Source: Vigna angularis
Lineage: Eukaryota > Streptophyta > Magnoliopsida > Fabales > Fabaceae
Reading direction: 5' to 3'
Length of the DNA: 64,000 nucleotides
NCBI RefSeq assembly: GCF_016808095.1
Contig: NC_068971.1
Span: forward strand, 23,548,501-23,612,500
Notes under the pieces: generated by a model
The model's database searches: none
Seen by the model: the letters and a program-made list of their open reading frames with translations, nothing else
Told to the model about the DNA's origin: nothing
Shown: positions 33,892-45,720 of the stretch, in pieces
How positions within the stretch are numbered: the first letter of the stretch is position 1
Layout: the number at the start of each line of letters is the position of its first letter
Translations under genes and position numbers: made by a program

Positions 33892-34830
33892 TGTTGGAAC
33901 AATCGGTACCGTTATAGAGTAGCGCAGCGGAATAAAATATAGATAGCGGAAAGCGTGTAACGATCACAACACAAGTTAAAATAATCGGTTTCAAAAATTG
34001 ATTTTCTTAGTGAACTTTTATCGAACGGTTGATGTGCTAAGAGTTTAGGGATAAAGAAAATCAACACAGAATTTTTATCCTGGTTCGAATCAAAAGATTC
34101 TACGTCCAGTCGTTAATCACTATAAATAGTGATTAACCTTTTTCACAAAAAATATGGTTTGCAGATTACAATCAGATAATCAAAATAAGCAAGGAATAGA
34201 AAACACCTTCCTTCGACAAACGAACGAAAGAACCTGCTCAGCTAACTTGAAGAGAACCACTCCGACCTTTGACACACAAAACGCGAGCTTCTCCTATTCA
34301 CAAGACCAGGCAAGAGCACTCTATCACTTTGAGAACTTCCTCAGACAAACTGTATTCTCAAAATGGCATAGATCCTTTTCACTCATAGAGAGCTTCCCTT
34401 AGGCACAAAGCTCTAATACTCTCAATTGAAAAGTTCTTTCTAAGAGCTGTGAAGACCTCTATTTATAAGCCTAGTTTCGTGCAAGGTCAAAAACTGAAAA
34501 GACATCTCCCAACTGCCACTGATAATCGATTATCAAAAGTAATAATCGATTATTTGTGTCCGTTATGGGGTTTACAAAAAAGTGATAATCGATTATATGA
34601 TGTGATAATCGATTATTCCTGTATGACTCTGTGATAATCGATTATTGCCATTCCATAATCGATTATTGCAGTTAAAAATGAAAGTTTACAAAGTTTACAA
34701 GAATTTCCTACTACATTTAATCTCTACAAATTGCTTTTAACTAATTCTAATATCTTCTTCAACTAAAACTTCTTGCAGCATCATCAAAACAAATTTCTTC
34801 AAGATTTACCAATACTCCTTATTGGTAACA
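33892..34830 (-). repeat. 5' LTR of the Sirevirus-type element
   Basis: Near-identical partner of 30912-31850; differences include G/A at the eighth base and one base change next to a palindrome. Confidence 0.95.
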
Positions 34831-37560
34831 ACTTTTAACATTGCCTAGTCCATTGAATCTTTTAAACTCAGTTTTCGTGGTGTGATGGAGTGATTTTTCC
34901 ACATTTTTGGCCATAACAAAGTCAAATTTCGAATGCTAGAAGTTTCTATGTTGTGTGACAGTTTGAGCAAGTCTAAAATGATGTTTAAAAGTTGCTAGCA
35001 TAGTTCAATTAGTAATATAATGGTCTGAGTGCATAATAGTTTACTAAACCATCAATTTTGAGTCAAAATTGGAAAGTGGCAAGGTGTTTTTGAGTAACAG
35101 TTTGGATTTGACCCAATTCAAAGTTTCAACAAGTTTAAAATCACTAAATCAAGTTGCTAGAGTGATTAGTTTTGAGCTACAGTCACTACTGTGACATTTT
35201 GTGTCTTAAACCACCAAATTGTGAGTCATTTTTTTGGAAAAAAGGAACCAGACAACACTTGTGTAGATAATGGTAGCATCTTGAGGGGTGAAAACTTGTA
35301 TAGCTCTTGATCTAAGTGCCTATACAGCAAGGGAAAATAGCTTCCTGAACATCATTCTGCATTGAGAAAAAGAGTGAAAATTTGGCAACTCCACTAGCCA
35401 AATTTTGAGACACAAGCCAAATAGCTGAGGGATTGTAAGATTGAGTGTCTATCCTCTAAAAGAAACTTGGTAGAGTACCCTAAGACAGTTCATAAGTGAG
35501 ATTTGAATAGCCTTGGCCGAGAGGAACAAGAAATTACTACATGACACATCTAAATTGTAGTTTTAAAATAAAAAAGTGAGAGATTTTGATGTTACAGAAA
35601 GAGAGAGATTTTGTTTTCTTGCATAGATATGGGATGAACAAGTGGTTGAAATATGTGAGACTATAGGTGCATGTTGGAGGGGCATGGTCCTGGCGTATGA
35701 TTTTTGGGTGGAAGTTAAATGAGAAAGGAAGGAGCATAGTGTGGGGGAGAGGGGGGGCATGGTCCTGGCAGGAGCAGAATGAAGAAAGAAATAAAAGGTA
35801 AAGATAAGAAGAAGTGTACAATACACATTCTTATTGTTAGTGTCAACCCTAAAGCATTACTTTATCCCCTTTTTCATTAGGTTTTTGTTATCAATTGTTA
35901 TAGTTTTTGAAATTAGAAAACACAAAAGTGTCTTCAATGTATAGGCTTTTACACAGATTAATCAACAACAAACTAAAATAAAGCATGTACATAAGTTTCC
36001 ATGCTCAATTTACAGAATTTAATTCTCATGAAGGCTATAATAACGAAACACACAATTCATACATGCTCAAATTGGTCAAACTGCGAAATTAATTAAAAAA
36101 AATCAATTGTAATGATGAAACTGTGAACATTAGGTACCTGGAAATGATGAAATCTTGGACACTTGACTTCAATTGCAACCCTTCACCAATTGTACCTCAG
36201 CCCCAGATCAAAACACCAAAACCTTGTACAGTAATGAAAAAATTACATTACCACTCAACAATAACTTACTTTCAATGTTATTATATTCAAAATGAAAATG
36301 TGTCTAAACATTTTCTATTTCCATTCCAACTAGCCCCAAATATACCCAAACAAATTTAAACTAGCCAAGAAACTGAATCCAAACCTTTAATTACACTAAA
36401 CATAATTAAACAAAGCTTAGGACATTCCCAGATACATACAACCATATCAAACCAAATTCATTTGTAGAGAAACATGTACACTTAAAGTTATTACCAATTT
36501 TGATTAATCCCACCCAGATATATCATAACAGCAAGCTTAAAAAGACTCCCTTAGGTTCAGACGTTCCATTCCAAAACCTAATAACATAGCATTCATTTCA
36601 ATTCCACAAAATACAACTTCAAACATAACTAATAGCTTAAAGAACTCTAATAACGTTAAAAACTACACAACATATCATTAAATTAAATTCATCTTCCCTA
36701 CTACATAAGCAAATATCCCTCCACAATAGATTATCATATCAATATGTCATTACATAACTCACTACACCCTTAGAACAAAAGAATCTATACTATCGTCAAT
36801 TCAAGTTGCTTAATCTTTGGGTTAATTCACTTTTATGAGAATAAAGCATATTATAATTGAACTTAACCAATTCATATTAAGTTTTCCTCATTCCCATACT
36901 CTTAAGAACTACAAAGCATAATTAACAGCTTGAGTGTTATTGATTTACAACTTGGTCAGCAGCTTCTGATAAACCTTTTTTGCATAAAACAAATACAAAA
37001 TTTAGGGACTCGACAATTCCAAAAAACATTGCAAGACTAAATCCTTGCCACCATAAGCCACAACGAAGAGCTTGAAATAAAGGAAACTGAATGAGAAGTA
37101 GAGAAAGTAGGATTTACATAATCATATATTATTACAACACGGGCCAAGGCTTCAAAGCAAACTAAGCTTACTCTTTAAGTTCATGAAATCATACGGGCCA
37201 AGGTTTCAAAGCAAACCTACCGGAAGCACTGGTCACGCCGCCACACCACCCTCGTCACACCACGACAAAAACCTCGTCAAGAAACCCCTTCGAATAGCCC
37301 CCTTGCAACAACCTAATCCCTCACCTCAACCACCACCCTCCTCACCGGCACTCTCCTTCCACGACAAAAACCTAGCACACAACGATTGAAGACCAATTTC
37401 ACAAAAATGGGGAAGGGCGGAACGAACAACAGTGGTTAAGTTTGGGGGTTCTGAATGATAAAGGAAGAGTAAGGGAAGAACTTCTCACTTGGGGGAAGCT
37501 TTCACAAAAATAGAATTTGGTAGAATGGGAGAGGGAAATCCCAAATTGTTATTTCATTAA
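34831..37560. other. Right interior of the large CACTA, no gene recognised
   Basis: 34850-35225 matches 4670-5090 of the derivative. 35684-35772 holds a short duplication of GGGGCATGGTCCTGGC. 37183-37389 has a GC-richer stretch resembling part of 5500-5950 of the derivative, probably the transposase leader region. I recognise no protein. Confidence 0.5.
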
Positions 37561-37564
37561 GTCT

Positions 37565-37734
37565 GAGCAATATACCGACGATCATATTCCTTCGCTAAAG
37601 TCACTATGTTAATACAAACAGCCAAAAACCGTCGATAACATGATCGTCAAAAAAGTCTTTGGTAATTCAACTCTACCGAAGACCTGTAGGTCGTCGGTAT
37701 TAATCCTTCGATAATTGACAATTTTCTTGTAGTA
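37565..37734. repeat. Right subterminal array of the large CACTA
   Basis: Variants of TACCGAAGAC and GTCGGTATTAAT leading to TTTTCTTGTAGTA. Counterpart of 5950-6120. Confidence 0.8.
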
Positions 37735-38216
37735 AAACCAAAGCTTATATGACACGTTAAAAAAGGTGTTTTTTCATGCAAAATATGTTTACTAAACCAT
37801 ATTAAATGAACTTTGTTTACTAGATAAACATTATGACACTAATAGAATTTTTCATATTTAATGAGATTTTTCTTGCAAATTTCTTAAAAAAATTTGAAAA
37901 AAAAACTTCTTTTGCCATTTTTTTAAAGTTTAAAGTTTTTCAAATGGAAGGTAATTCTTTGGTGAATAATTATTTTCCTACAAAATTATAAGATTCAGAA
38001 GTATTTTGTACAAAATTTATGTAAAATGTTGTGTACAAAATATTTTACTAAAGTAGCAATTTCTTACAAATTATTTTCCATAACAAAATTTATAAATATT
38101 TCCTAAAAAAATTTATAAAACAAAATTGGCAGAAAATGAGTTTTTTCTAGTAGTGTGATACATGATCATATTAACAAGATTTTACCCAACTTACCTAGAC
38201 AATAGAGATAGTAGGT

Positions 38217-38310
38217 AAAAGCTTAAAGTTGTCTAAGGAACTAGACAACATGTCCCTAAAAGATCTCGTTGACATTCTTAAAGTGCACAAATTGAAAATA
38301 CAATGATGAG
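38217..38310 (+). pseudogene. Small Ty1/Copia gag fragment
   Basis: LSKELDNMSLKDLVDILKVH, followed by KLKIQ and stops, resembles the end of the Copia gag helical domain that precedes the zinc knuckle. Nothing else of that element is seen nearby. Confidence 0.4.
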
Positions 38311-41300
38311 GGCATGGGAAGGATGTTTATTGGTTTTAAATAAATAATTTCATTTCTATCGAATATAGTTTACCTTTAACTGTATTTTCATTCATACGTA
38401 AAATAAGACCAATTTGGACCTATTAAGTACAATTTTTAAAGACATTAAGTCCTTATAGAGCCCGTGTTTACTTTTTGTCTCGAAGAAAGTGAAAGTAAAA
38501 GGGAGAAAACTAGATTCTGTAGTATAGGAAGTGTGACTAAAATATAGGAAGTATGAATCAATAGTCATTGATCTAGAAGTTTTGAATTTTAAAATTTATT
38601 TTTCTCTCCTCTTCTAAATTTTATTTACCACCAAGAGTGGTTTGGGTCCTTTGTACAAACACTTTTTTTATGATATTTGAGAATTAGAGAAATTCTTGAG
38701 ATCATTGGGGAAAGTGATCAACTTTCTTTAAAGTTTTATCTTGATTCTTATGGTTCAAGTAATGAATATCAAGTATTCTCCATTTTCAAGTATCACTAAT
38801 GTTCTTCCATATTCATAAGTTTATTTACCTTTTCTATTTCCAACTTTTTTTTAATACTTGTTTTTGTTCTTCATCTGAATTCCACCATTGTCATCTAAGC
38901 TTCCTTAAATGTATCATCATATCTAAATTATGTGAGAAAAATATACCAAAATATGAATAATATTTTGGAACTAGAAGTTATTCCATGCATAAAATTATTA
39001 TATAAATAAAATTTGGATTTCATAGATAAAATTATATTATTATGTAGTTATAATTTTAGTGTTTTTTTAAATAATCAAATTCATACACTTAATGTTTCTA
39101 TTTATGTTTTAAAATTTGTAACTTTTTTATTTCCGCAAGTCATTTTATTTAACCAATTAATCTGATGAACATTAATAATTTTATTCAATCTGATGAGCAT
39201 TAATCAAATTTAACTTTTATTTATTTATAAATTTATTTATTATTTCTCAATTTAACTTATATTAATTATTTTTTATTTGAGATATATAAAAAATTTAAAA
39301 ATTAATCAACAAATAATAAAAATAATGTAATAATTAAAAAAATATACTCAATGTCAGTAATTGAAAATTTTAAAATATACACATGTAAAAAAAGGTAATA
39401 AAAATTATATATTAAAATATAAAAGACGGTAATAAAAAATTAAATAAACTACAAAATATAAGGTAATTAAAGTAACTACTAAATTATAAGTTAGAAACTT
39501 TTAAAAAAAAGTTCTTTAAAAAGATCTTATAAAATTATTTTGCAAAGGTAAAATTATATTATAAACTAATCAAACAAGAATATCATATTGGTGCTTTAAA
39601 ATTTGAGCTCACTAACAAATACTCTCTTTCTGTGACTTCTTATTTATATTCTTTATATTTTCTTTGTTTAGTTTGAAGGATGATGATTATGATGTTGTAG
39701 CTTCTTTTTACTTAAATATATGAAAAATACACTTAATTACTCTTTTTCATGATTAGTTTGGCAATGAATAATTTTTCAATAAAAGATATAAAGTGGGTGT
39801 ATTTGGGTTTTGAAAGATGGATTTGTTGATAATGTGAATGAAGGTTATTTGAAGAGTGATACAGAAGTAGATATGGTGAATGGTTGGTGATAAGATGATT
39901 TGTTGATTTTGGTGGGGACTAAAGTCCGTGCTTGATGCTGATTGTAGAGAATTCACTAGTCGTATAGTTTTCATCACAATTACTGCACATGAATATTTTA
40001 TGCATCTACAGTGTGAAGAGACTTGTCACAAAGTAGTTGGCATGTGATTAATTGTGGCCAAGTGTTTCAAATATTGGGTTTTTCAATGGTAAATTACAGA
40101 GTTTTTTTTTATTATTCTTTTAAGTCTTTAAAATATATTGATATTAATATATTAAAAAATAATATATTTTTAAATATTAAAATCAGTGTTTATCAATTTA
40201 TTTTCAAGATTTAATGGAAAAATAAATATAAAATGAACAGAAATTTGAAATTCTGGTAAAATGGTAAGTAGAAAAAAATGGAATTTAGATTCTTTAGTGA
40301 GTGTTTAGTATTATTTATATGTTAGGTCTTCAAAATAAATTGATTTTGATATTTAAAAATATATAAAATAATAATAATACATCAAAGTCAGTGTAGCTTG
40401 AAGGTACAACAAATAAACAATACTAAAAGTTTAATTTGTAATTCATTTATTGTTTTCTTGTTCTACTTTTTAATTTTGTTTCTTTATTTTTAGTCGTTAC
40501 AGCATTTTTCTCACTAATCCAAAGTGGTTGACTCTTTTATCGTTCTTATTAATAATCATTTCTCCATCTTGAACATTTAAAATTTTCCATAAAACCTTTC
40601 AAACGTGTCACACTGAATGTAGCTACTGTATCAATATATATTTTTTATTAGTTATATGATAAGGATAATTTAGAAAAAAGTTTCAATAAATATTTATATG
40701 AAGTTAAAAATGTAATTACTTTGTGAGAATTAATGACTTCAAAAGAAGGGACATAAAATATAATAAGTGAATAAATATTTAAAATTGGTAGAGATAAGGA
40801 TATAATTGGAGAAATAAAAATTCATTTTCATTTGAACTTTTTAATGCAAAATTAAATTATGAGAAAAGTTAGTTTAAAAATAGAAAAATAAAATTAAACA
40901 AATAGTAATTATCCTTTCTTATATGTGAATAAAAGAAACATCCTTCTTAAATGTCGCTGTGACTTTAAATTATAATTATGTTTAAATGGAAAAGCTTTTG
41001 GAATCCAAGAAGCACGTCAAATAGCAATCTTATCATAATGGGAAACAAAAATGACAAATAAATTATATTTTAAATAGTCAAAATTAAAATATTAATACAC
41101 ATGGTTGATCCACTTAATGAAAAGTGACAATTAAAAAACAAACTTAGTTAGAGATTTAATTCATATGATGTTGATTCGTTTTTTATTTTAATTTAATTAG
41201 TCTCAATATTTATTATATAAAATCAACATAATCGTTTTCATTAAATTTACAATAATATCATTTAAAAGGTAATCACGTGTCATTTCAATAAAATGTTTAA

Positions 41301-41616
41301 TTAATAAGTTGGTTTTTATATTTTATATATGAAGATGACGTGGTATTTTTTCTATATCAACATTCTTTTCCATGAATATTAAGAATAAATCTAAAAGTCC
41401 TTGTCTAGTTTTGAAAATACAATAAAAACAAAGATTTTGGATTTGAAAAAGATGATGTTGGATTTGAAGAAGATAATCTTAACGAAATAATAAAGAATAA
41501 AAGTTGAAGAAGAAAAAAATATTTATACTTACACGTGATAATTTTCTAATAATATAAACATTTCATAGAATGAATAAAATAAAAACTTAATTAAATCCAA
41601 AATTAAAACATAAAAC
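38311..41616. other. AT-rich intergenic DNA, no gene recognised
   Basis: Very AT-rich, with short stop-rich frames on both strands. No coding similarity or terminal repeats found. Confidence 0.5.
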
Positions 41617-41874
41617 CAAATTACTAATTAAATCTTTTATTAGATTAATACGTAACCACTTTATGTTAGTATTAATTTAAATAAGAACTCACATTGACTA
41701 TATTTCACTATAAAAAAACATAAAAAAGCACCTAACAAAAAATCACAAATTACTAATTAAATCTTTTATTAAATTAATACGTAATAACTTTATGTTAATA
41801 TTAATTTAAATAAGAACTCACATTGACTATATTTCACTATAAAAAACATAAAAAAGCACCTAACAAAAAATCAC
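41617..41874. repeat. Tandem duplication, two units of 129 bp
   Basis: CAAATTACTAATTAAATC starts at 41617 and 41746. Both units run through CTCACATTGACTATATTTCA to CACCTAACAAAAAATCACAA with few differences. Confidence 0.88.
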
Positions 41875-42046
41875 AAAAGGTGGAAAACTCACACTTACGT
41901 GTCATATTAGTGTCATATTAGCGTGGAAAACAAGCCCATTCTTATACCAAGGTGGCTATAATCCAGTACAGCGAGGTATGACACAATCGTCTCCCAAAAC
42001 TGCGGTGAAACCCACTACATGTATAATTTACAAAAAAATAGTTATA

Positions 42047-42226
42047 CTTTCACAATATTTTTTTCAAAACATGTTAACACCCTTTATCATTTATATATCA
42101 TTGGTGTATATTGGTGTTTATAATTATTATTATTAATTATGAAATAATTTTGAACTAATTACAAAATGATAAGTAAATGATGTTAAAATGTTTTTATAAA
42201 AATATTGTCAAAATATCATTATCCTT
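42047..42226. mobile_element. MITE-like inverted-repeat element
   Basis: The left part (ACTTTCACAATATTTTT...AAAACATGTTAACA) is the imperfect inverse of the right part (TGTTAAAATGTTTT...AAAATATTGTCAAAATAT). About 180 bp, AT-rich, no coding. Confidence 0.55.
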
Positions 42227-42508
42227 TATAGTAATACTATATTTTAATCTTAAACATATTTTTTTTAAATATTTCTAATGCAATTAAATAATTTAATGTT
42301 TAATATATTGTTTACATTTATGATATGCTTTGAAAATTTAAATAAATTTATTGTGCAGTATATGTCGACACTTGTTGGAAAAAAATTCAAAGGCTTTGTT
42401 TATTGTCGAAACCAAAATTGCAAAGCAAACCTGATTCAACAAATATATATTTCAATTTAAAATTCCATAGACCAACTCATACCGATTAAAATTTAGGAAA
42501 ATGATTCA

Positions 42509-43790
42509 TTAACAACATATTCTTAACAATAATTTGACAACGACACGTGTCGTTCTGTCATTTGTTGTTTTAAATGATTTATTAAAAAAAGTTAATTTTA
42601 TTTTCGAGGGTGATTTTGGAAAAATGCTGAAACCTGTTGGCGCCTTTCACAAAGTGAAATTTATCCCTACGAAACTCTCTCATTAGTCTTTCGTTTTCCA
42701 TTTGAAACTCTCGCTCCACCAACGAAGTGCTTTTTGTCCACCGCTGTGAAATTTGTTCTTGGGTCTACCGTTCTATCTGGACGAAGTCGTGTGTGTCGGT
42801 CCGCCATTGAAGTGCTGGGAGGAAGTCTCGCTTGGGTCCACCGTTGGCGTCATTTGTCGAAAGGTTTCGTTTTCTTGTCGTTGTCGTTGGTCCTTCATCG
42901 GTTGGGTGCGGTGGTCACTTTGTCAACAGCGATTTTCGTTTTTTATCCAAAGGTATTGTTTATTCGTACATTGTATCATGCTTCGTTACTAAGGTTTTTT
43001 GGTTTGTCAATGGTTTCTTCCTTTCTTTGTACTCTGTATTGTGCAATGGATGTGGTTACCTATTTTCCCCTTCCAACTTGTAAACTCTTTCTATGAATAT
43101 TTCACTTTCCATGTCTTTAAAGTAGCTTTTACGTTCAAGATCTTCACATGCATAGGCTAGCTCATAGACTTTCTCTTCAAATAATGTGTCATTAATGACA
43201 AAAATCTAGAGTCTAGTTGTTCCCTTGAGTAGTTCATGACTTAACTTCTCTTCCCTCACTTTAATTTGTAAATATTACATTATCGTTGTCTTCATATTGT
43301 TTCTAAATTTCAAAATGTTCATTTCAAGAGGACTTGGCTGCGTTTAGGAAGAAGTATATATTTGACTCGATCCTAGACGAGGACAACGTCCGAAGATTTC
43401 AAACACTGCAACATTTTGGATTACTATAGCATTAGAAATGTGTTCTTGGTTTAGATTCTTATTTTATAGCAAATGAATAGACATTGTACAAAATTATACT
43501 ATTAAATTTTTTTTACAGAATTGTACATAATTATAGCAAATGAATACAACTAAACTATTCTTGATTAATTATTCTTCATATTCATTTTCTTTGTCAGTGT
43601 TTTTGGTTGAGTGAGTTTATTCATTAACTTGTTGGGTCAAAATTGACGTGTCCGTGTACTGATGAGGAGTTGAACAAATTCATTAACCCTTACCTGCCAA
43701 CTTTAACAAAAAAAAATAATATTTTAAATGACCCAATAATCTTTTGACACATATATGTTGTCAAATTGTTGTTAAAATTATGTTGTCAAC
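42509..43790. mobile_element. Non-autonomous MULE-like element
   Basis: TTAACAACATATTCTTAACA then AATTTGACAAC at the left is matched in inverse at 43749-43789, giving TIRs of about 40 bp. No clear target duplication was seen. The interior at 42650-43100 is less AT-rich and looks like a captured gene leader (pyrimidine-rich, possible donor AAAGGTATTG near 42951), but I recognise no protein in its 120-codon frame. Confidence 0.55.
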
Positions 43791-44115
43791 ATATCGCGGT
43801 CCTAAAATTTATATCCAACTACAATCACATTCCCAAAGTCCAATAAACTACTAATATAATTTAAGTTTTATCTTAAATTGAAATTGGAATAAAGGTGCAA
43901 TGTCATTGTACAGACCTACATTTCATTTACATTAAAAAAAAGAGAGTAGATCTCCATGGTAGAACAACATAATATTTCATTTACATGAAATAACAAAAAA
44001 AGTGGATCCTCCACGAAAAAAAAACATGGATCCTCCATGAAAAGCGACATTGCAGTTCTTTCAGGGTAAGGGTAAGAATAGCTGCACAGGGCAAACAGCC
44101 TTAGAGGGATTGGAT
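43791..44115. other. No gene recognised
   Basis: Short AT-rich spacer with a repeated GTGGATCCTCCA/ATGGATCCTCCA phrase near 44000-44040. Confidence 0.4.
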
Positions 44116-44484
44116 TCTTGGAAGTTCCACATCAACTAGAGACAAGGCCAAATTATAGTATATAAGTGGGTGCAAACCTCACCTTATAAGCCGATTTTGT
44201 GGGGTTAAGTTAGACTTAAACTCACTTTCTAATATTGTATGAGAGCCATGGTTAGAGCCTATCCTAGCGATATTTCTTGTTTCTTGGAAATTTCTATTCC
44301 ACCCATTGTCGGGCCACTATCGGACCACCTAATTTCTACTATCATGCTCAAGATGTCTATACCTCAGCGTGAAGGGGTGTGTTGGAAGTCTCACATCGAC
44401 TAGAGATAAGGTCAAATTATAATATATAAGTGGGGTGAAAACCTCACATTACAAGTCAGTTTTGTGGGGGTTGAGTTAGGCTTA
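44116..44484 (+). mobile_element. TRIM (miniature LTR retrotransposon)
   Basis: Two LTRs of about 100 bp share the TTGGAAGTYYCACATC...CTAGAGA start and the TATATAAGTGGG and TTTTGTGGGGTT phrases (44116-44220 and 44380-44484). Between them are a degenerate tRNA-Met site (TTGTATGAGAGCC, 44235-44247) and a purine-rich tract GTGAAGGGGTGTG. This is the common plant TRIM design with no coding capacity. Confidence 0.82.
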
Positions 44485-45028
44485 GGAGTTGAGAGTTTTT
44501 TATTTTAGTAGTGGCCACATGACACTCTAAGAATGGAGAGGATTGTGTTTTGTGAGTGGCCACATGTCCTCCCATCATTTGAGAGGATTTGTGGACACTT
44601 GTCCACTCCTTAGAAGGCCTCATTTTTGGCCAATGAGAGAAAAGGTGGAAGATCATGCTTTTAGGGTTAGAAGGAGACACCATTGGCCTATAAATAGAGG
44701 TGTCTCCACCCTTGTATTTCATCTTTGATGTTGAGTAATGTTATGCTGCCCATTTTTGGCCATACTACTCATCTTAGATCAAGACTAGAGCAACCCATGA
44801 GGCCCCTCTAGTCACCTTCCTCCTTGAATTGGCCTAACCTCTCTTGGAGCCATCAAACACTACACCACCACCATATCTCCTAGAGGATTTGAGCTTCTAC
44901 ACCATTCATACATTAGCTCATCATCCTTGGATCATTTACCACCATATTTTTGCACCATTCATCCAATGAACACCCCTTCATGCACATCTCCTAGCTTTGG
45001 CCCAACCTAGCCAAGGAGGTTGCCATCA
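44481..45028 (+). repeat. Truncated Gypsy LTR, same family as 18750-19479
   Basis: Aligns end to end with 18931-19479, with small differences, and ends at TGCCATCA. The first about 180 bp of the LTR are missing and the TRIM abuts at that point. Confidence 0.9.
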
Positions 45029-45029
45029 T

Positions 45030-45370
45030 TGAGTGAGGGATGACACTTTGTGCTAGATGTTGGCAACCAAGTCTTCAATTCCATAAATTCTACCTTTGTT
45101 CTTGCCTCCAACAACATCCTTTGAACATTCAATCTTTGTTGTTGATGGAATTTGTTGGAGCTCAATACTCAATCCTTTTGACGTGTTTACTTGGATGGCC
45201 TTAAACTGCTCATGGTATTTTTCAAATAAATTAGTAGAATTAACAATTTTTTATCAATTAATATTAAAAAAATAAGTAAAGTAACTAAACTATAACAATA
45301 GCTTACATAAGTCTCACGTCATTGCTCTTGGTGTGAGTGGCGATAAATAGTTCATTCAGCTCAATAGATC
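45030..45370 (-). pseudogene. CACTA TNPA-like C-terminal fragment
   Basis: The minus strand encodes GGKNKGRIYGIEDLVANI followed by a stop, preceded by a Gln/Lys stretch. An upstream exon piece reads NELFIATHTKSNDVRL. The VGG-KGR-YG signature is that of plant En/Spm TNPA-type proteins. It lies between the LTR fragment and the next CACTA and seems to be a remnant of a separate element. Confidence 0.7.
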
Positions 45371-45424
45371 AACCATATTTACATTCCTAGATAAACACTA
45401 CAAGAAAAATTACTATTACATACC

Positions 45425-45720
45425 ACCAAAATCCGTATATAACATCAAAAATCCGTATATAAAATGATTTTACATACGAATTATATACGGATAAAAATCC
45501 ATATATAAAAAAGGCGTAGCTAAATTACATACGGAAAAATTCGTATATAAATTATATACGAATATTACATACGGATAAATCCGTATGTAATTTACATACG
45601 GATATTATATACGGATAAATCCGTATGTAATTTACATACAAATATTATATACAGATAAATTCATATGTAATTTACATACGGATATTATATACGGATAAAT
45701 CCGTATGTAATTACATACAG
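45425..45720. repeat. Subterminal palindrome array (ATACGGATAAATCCGTAT)
   Basis: ATACGGATAAATCCGTAT and partial copies recur many times, spaced by TTACATAC or TATATAC. The array has a shorter partner at 51265-51415. Confidence 0.9.

Larger units (their letters stand above)
30912..34830 (-). mobile_element. Non-autonomous Sirevirus-type Ty1/Copia element (gag only)
   Basis: Two 939-bp LTRs (30912-31850 and 33892-34830) differ at about seven sites. They are flanked by a perfect 5-bp duplication ACTTT (30907-30911 and 34831-34835). The primer site is tRNA-Met type and the polypurine tract AAAAAGGGGGAGAT. The 2-kb interior holds only a gag frame on the minus strand. No protease, integrase or RT is seen. 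It sits inside the large CACTA. Confidence 0.95.
23953..37734 (-). mobile_element. Large CACTA transposon with decayed TNP2 and TNPA genes, split by a Sirevirus
   Basis: The left end AACTACAAAAG and right end TTTTCTTGTAGTA are CACTA termini with the outermost base changed at each side. Subterminal ACCGAAGGC-type arrays lie at 23975-24185 and 37565-37715. Transposase genes read leftward. Non-coding blocks at 28960-30800 and 34850-35225 match the derivative at 522-6120 in the same order. The flanking triplets TAG and AAA do not match as a TSD, so the insertion is old or altered. Without the 3.9-kb Sirevirus and its 5-bp duplication it would be about 9.9 kb. Confidence 0.8.
21300..38155. mobile_element. 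CACTA-like element with GAACCGAGGC subterminal repeats and a NAC fragment, host of a nested CACTA
   Basis: Inverted units such as TGCCTCGATT...GAACCGAGGCA occur at about 21330-21475 and 23780-23945. At the left junction of the nested CACTA, TATATGCTTCGGTTT precedes it, and ACCAAAGCTTATATG follows it at 37738, so the two flanks form one such palindromic unit split by the insertion. After it, TTTTTTCTAGTAGTG at 38141-38155 is a plausible CACTA right end. I could not find the left terminus, so the left boundary is approximate. Confidence 0.55.

Noticed and set aside
35537..35826. Two overlapping frames of 94 and 87 codons on the minus strand
   Set aside because: Both come from a low-complexity CT-rich stretch with a short duplication; no domain is seen.
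42734..43096. 120-codon frame inside the MULE-like element
   Set aside because: No recognisable domain; composition fits a captured leader region rather than a protein.
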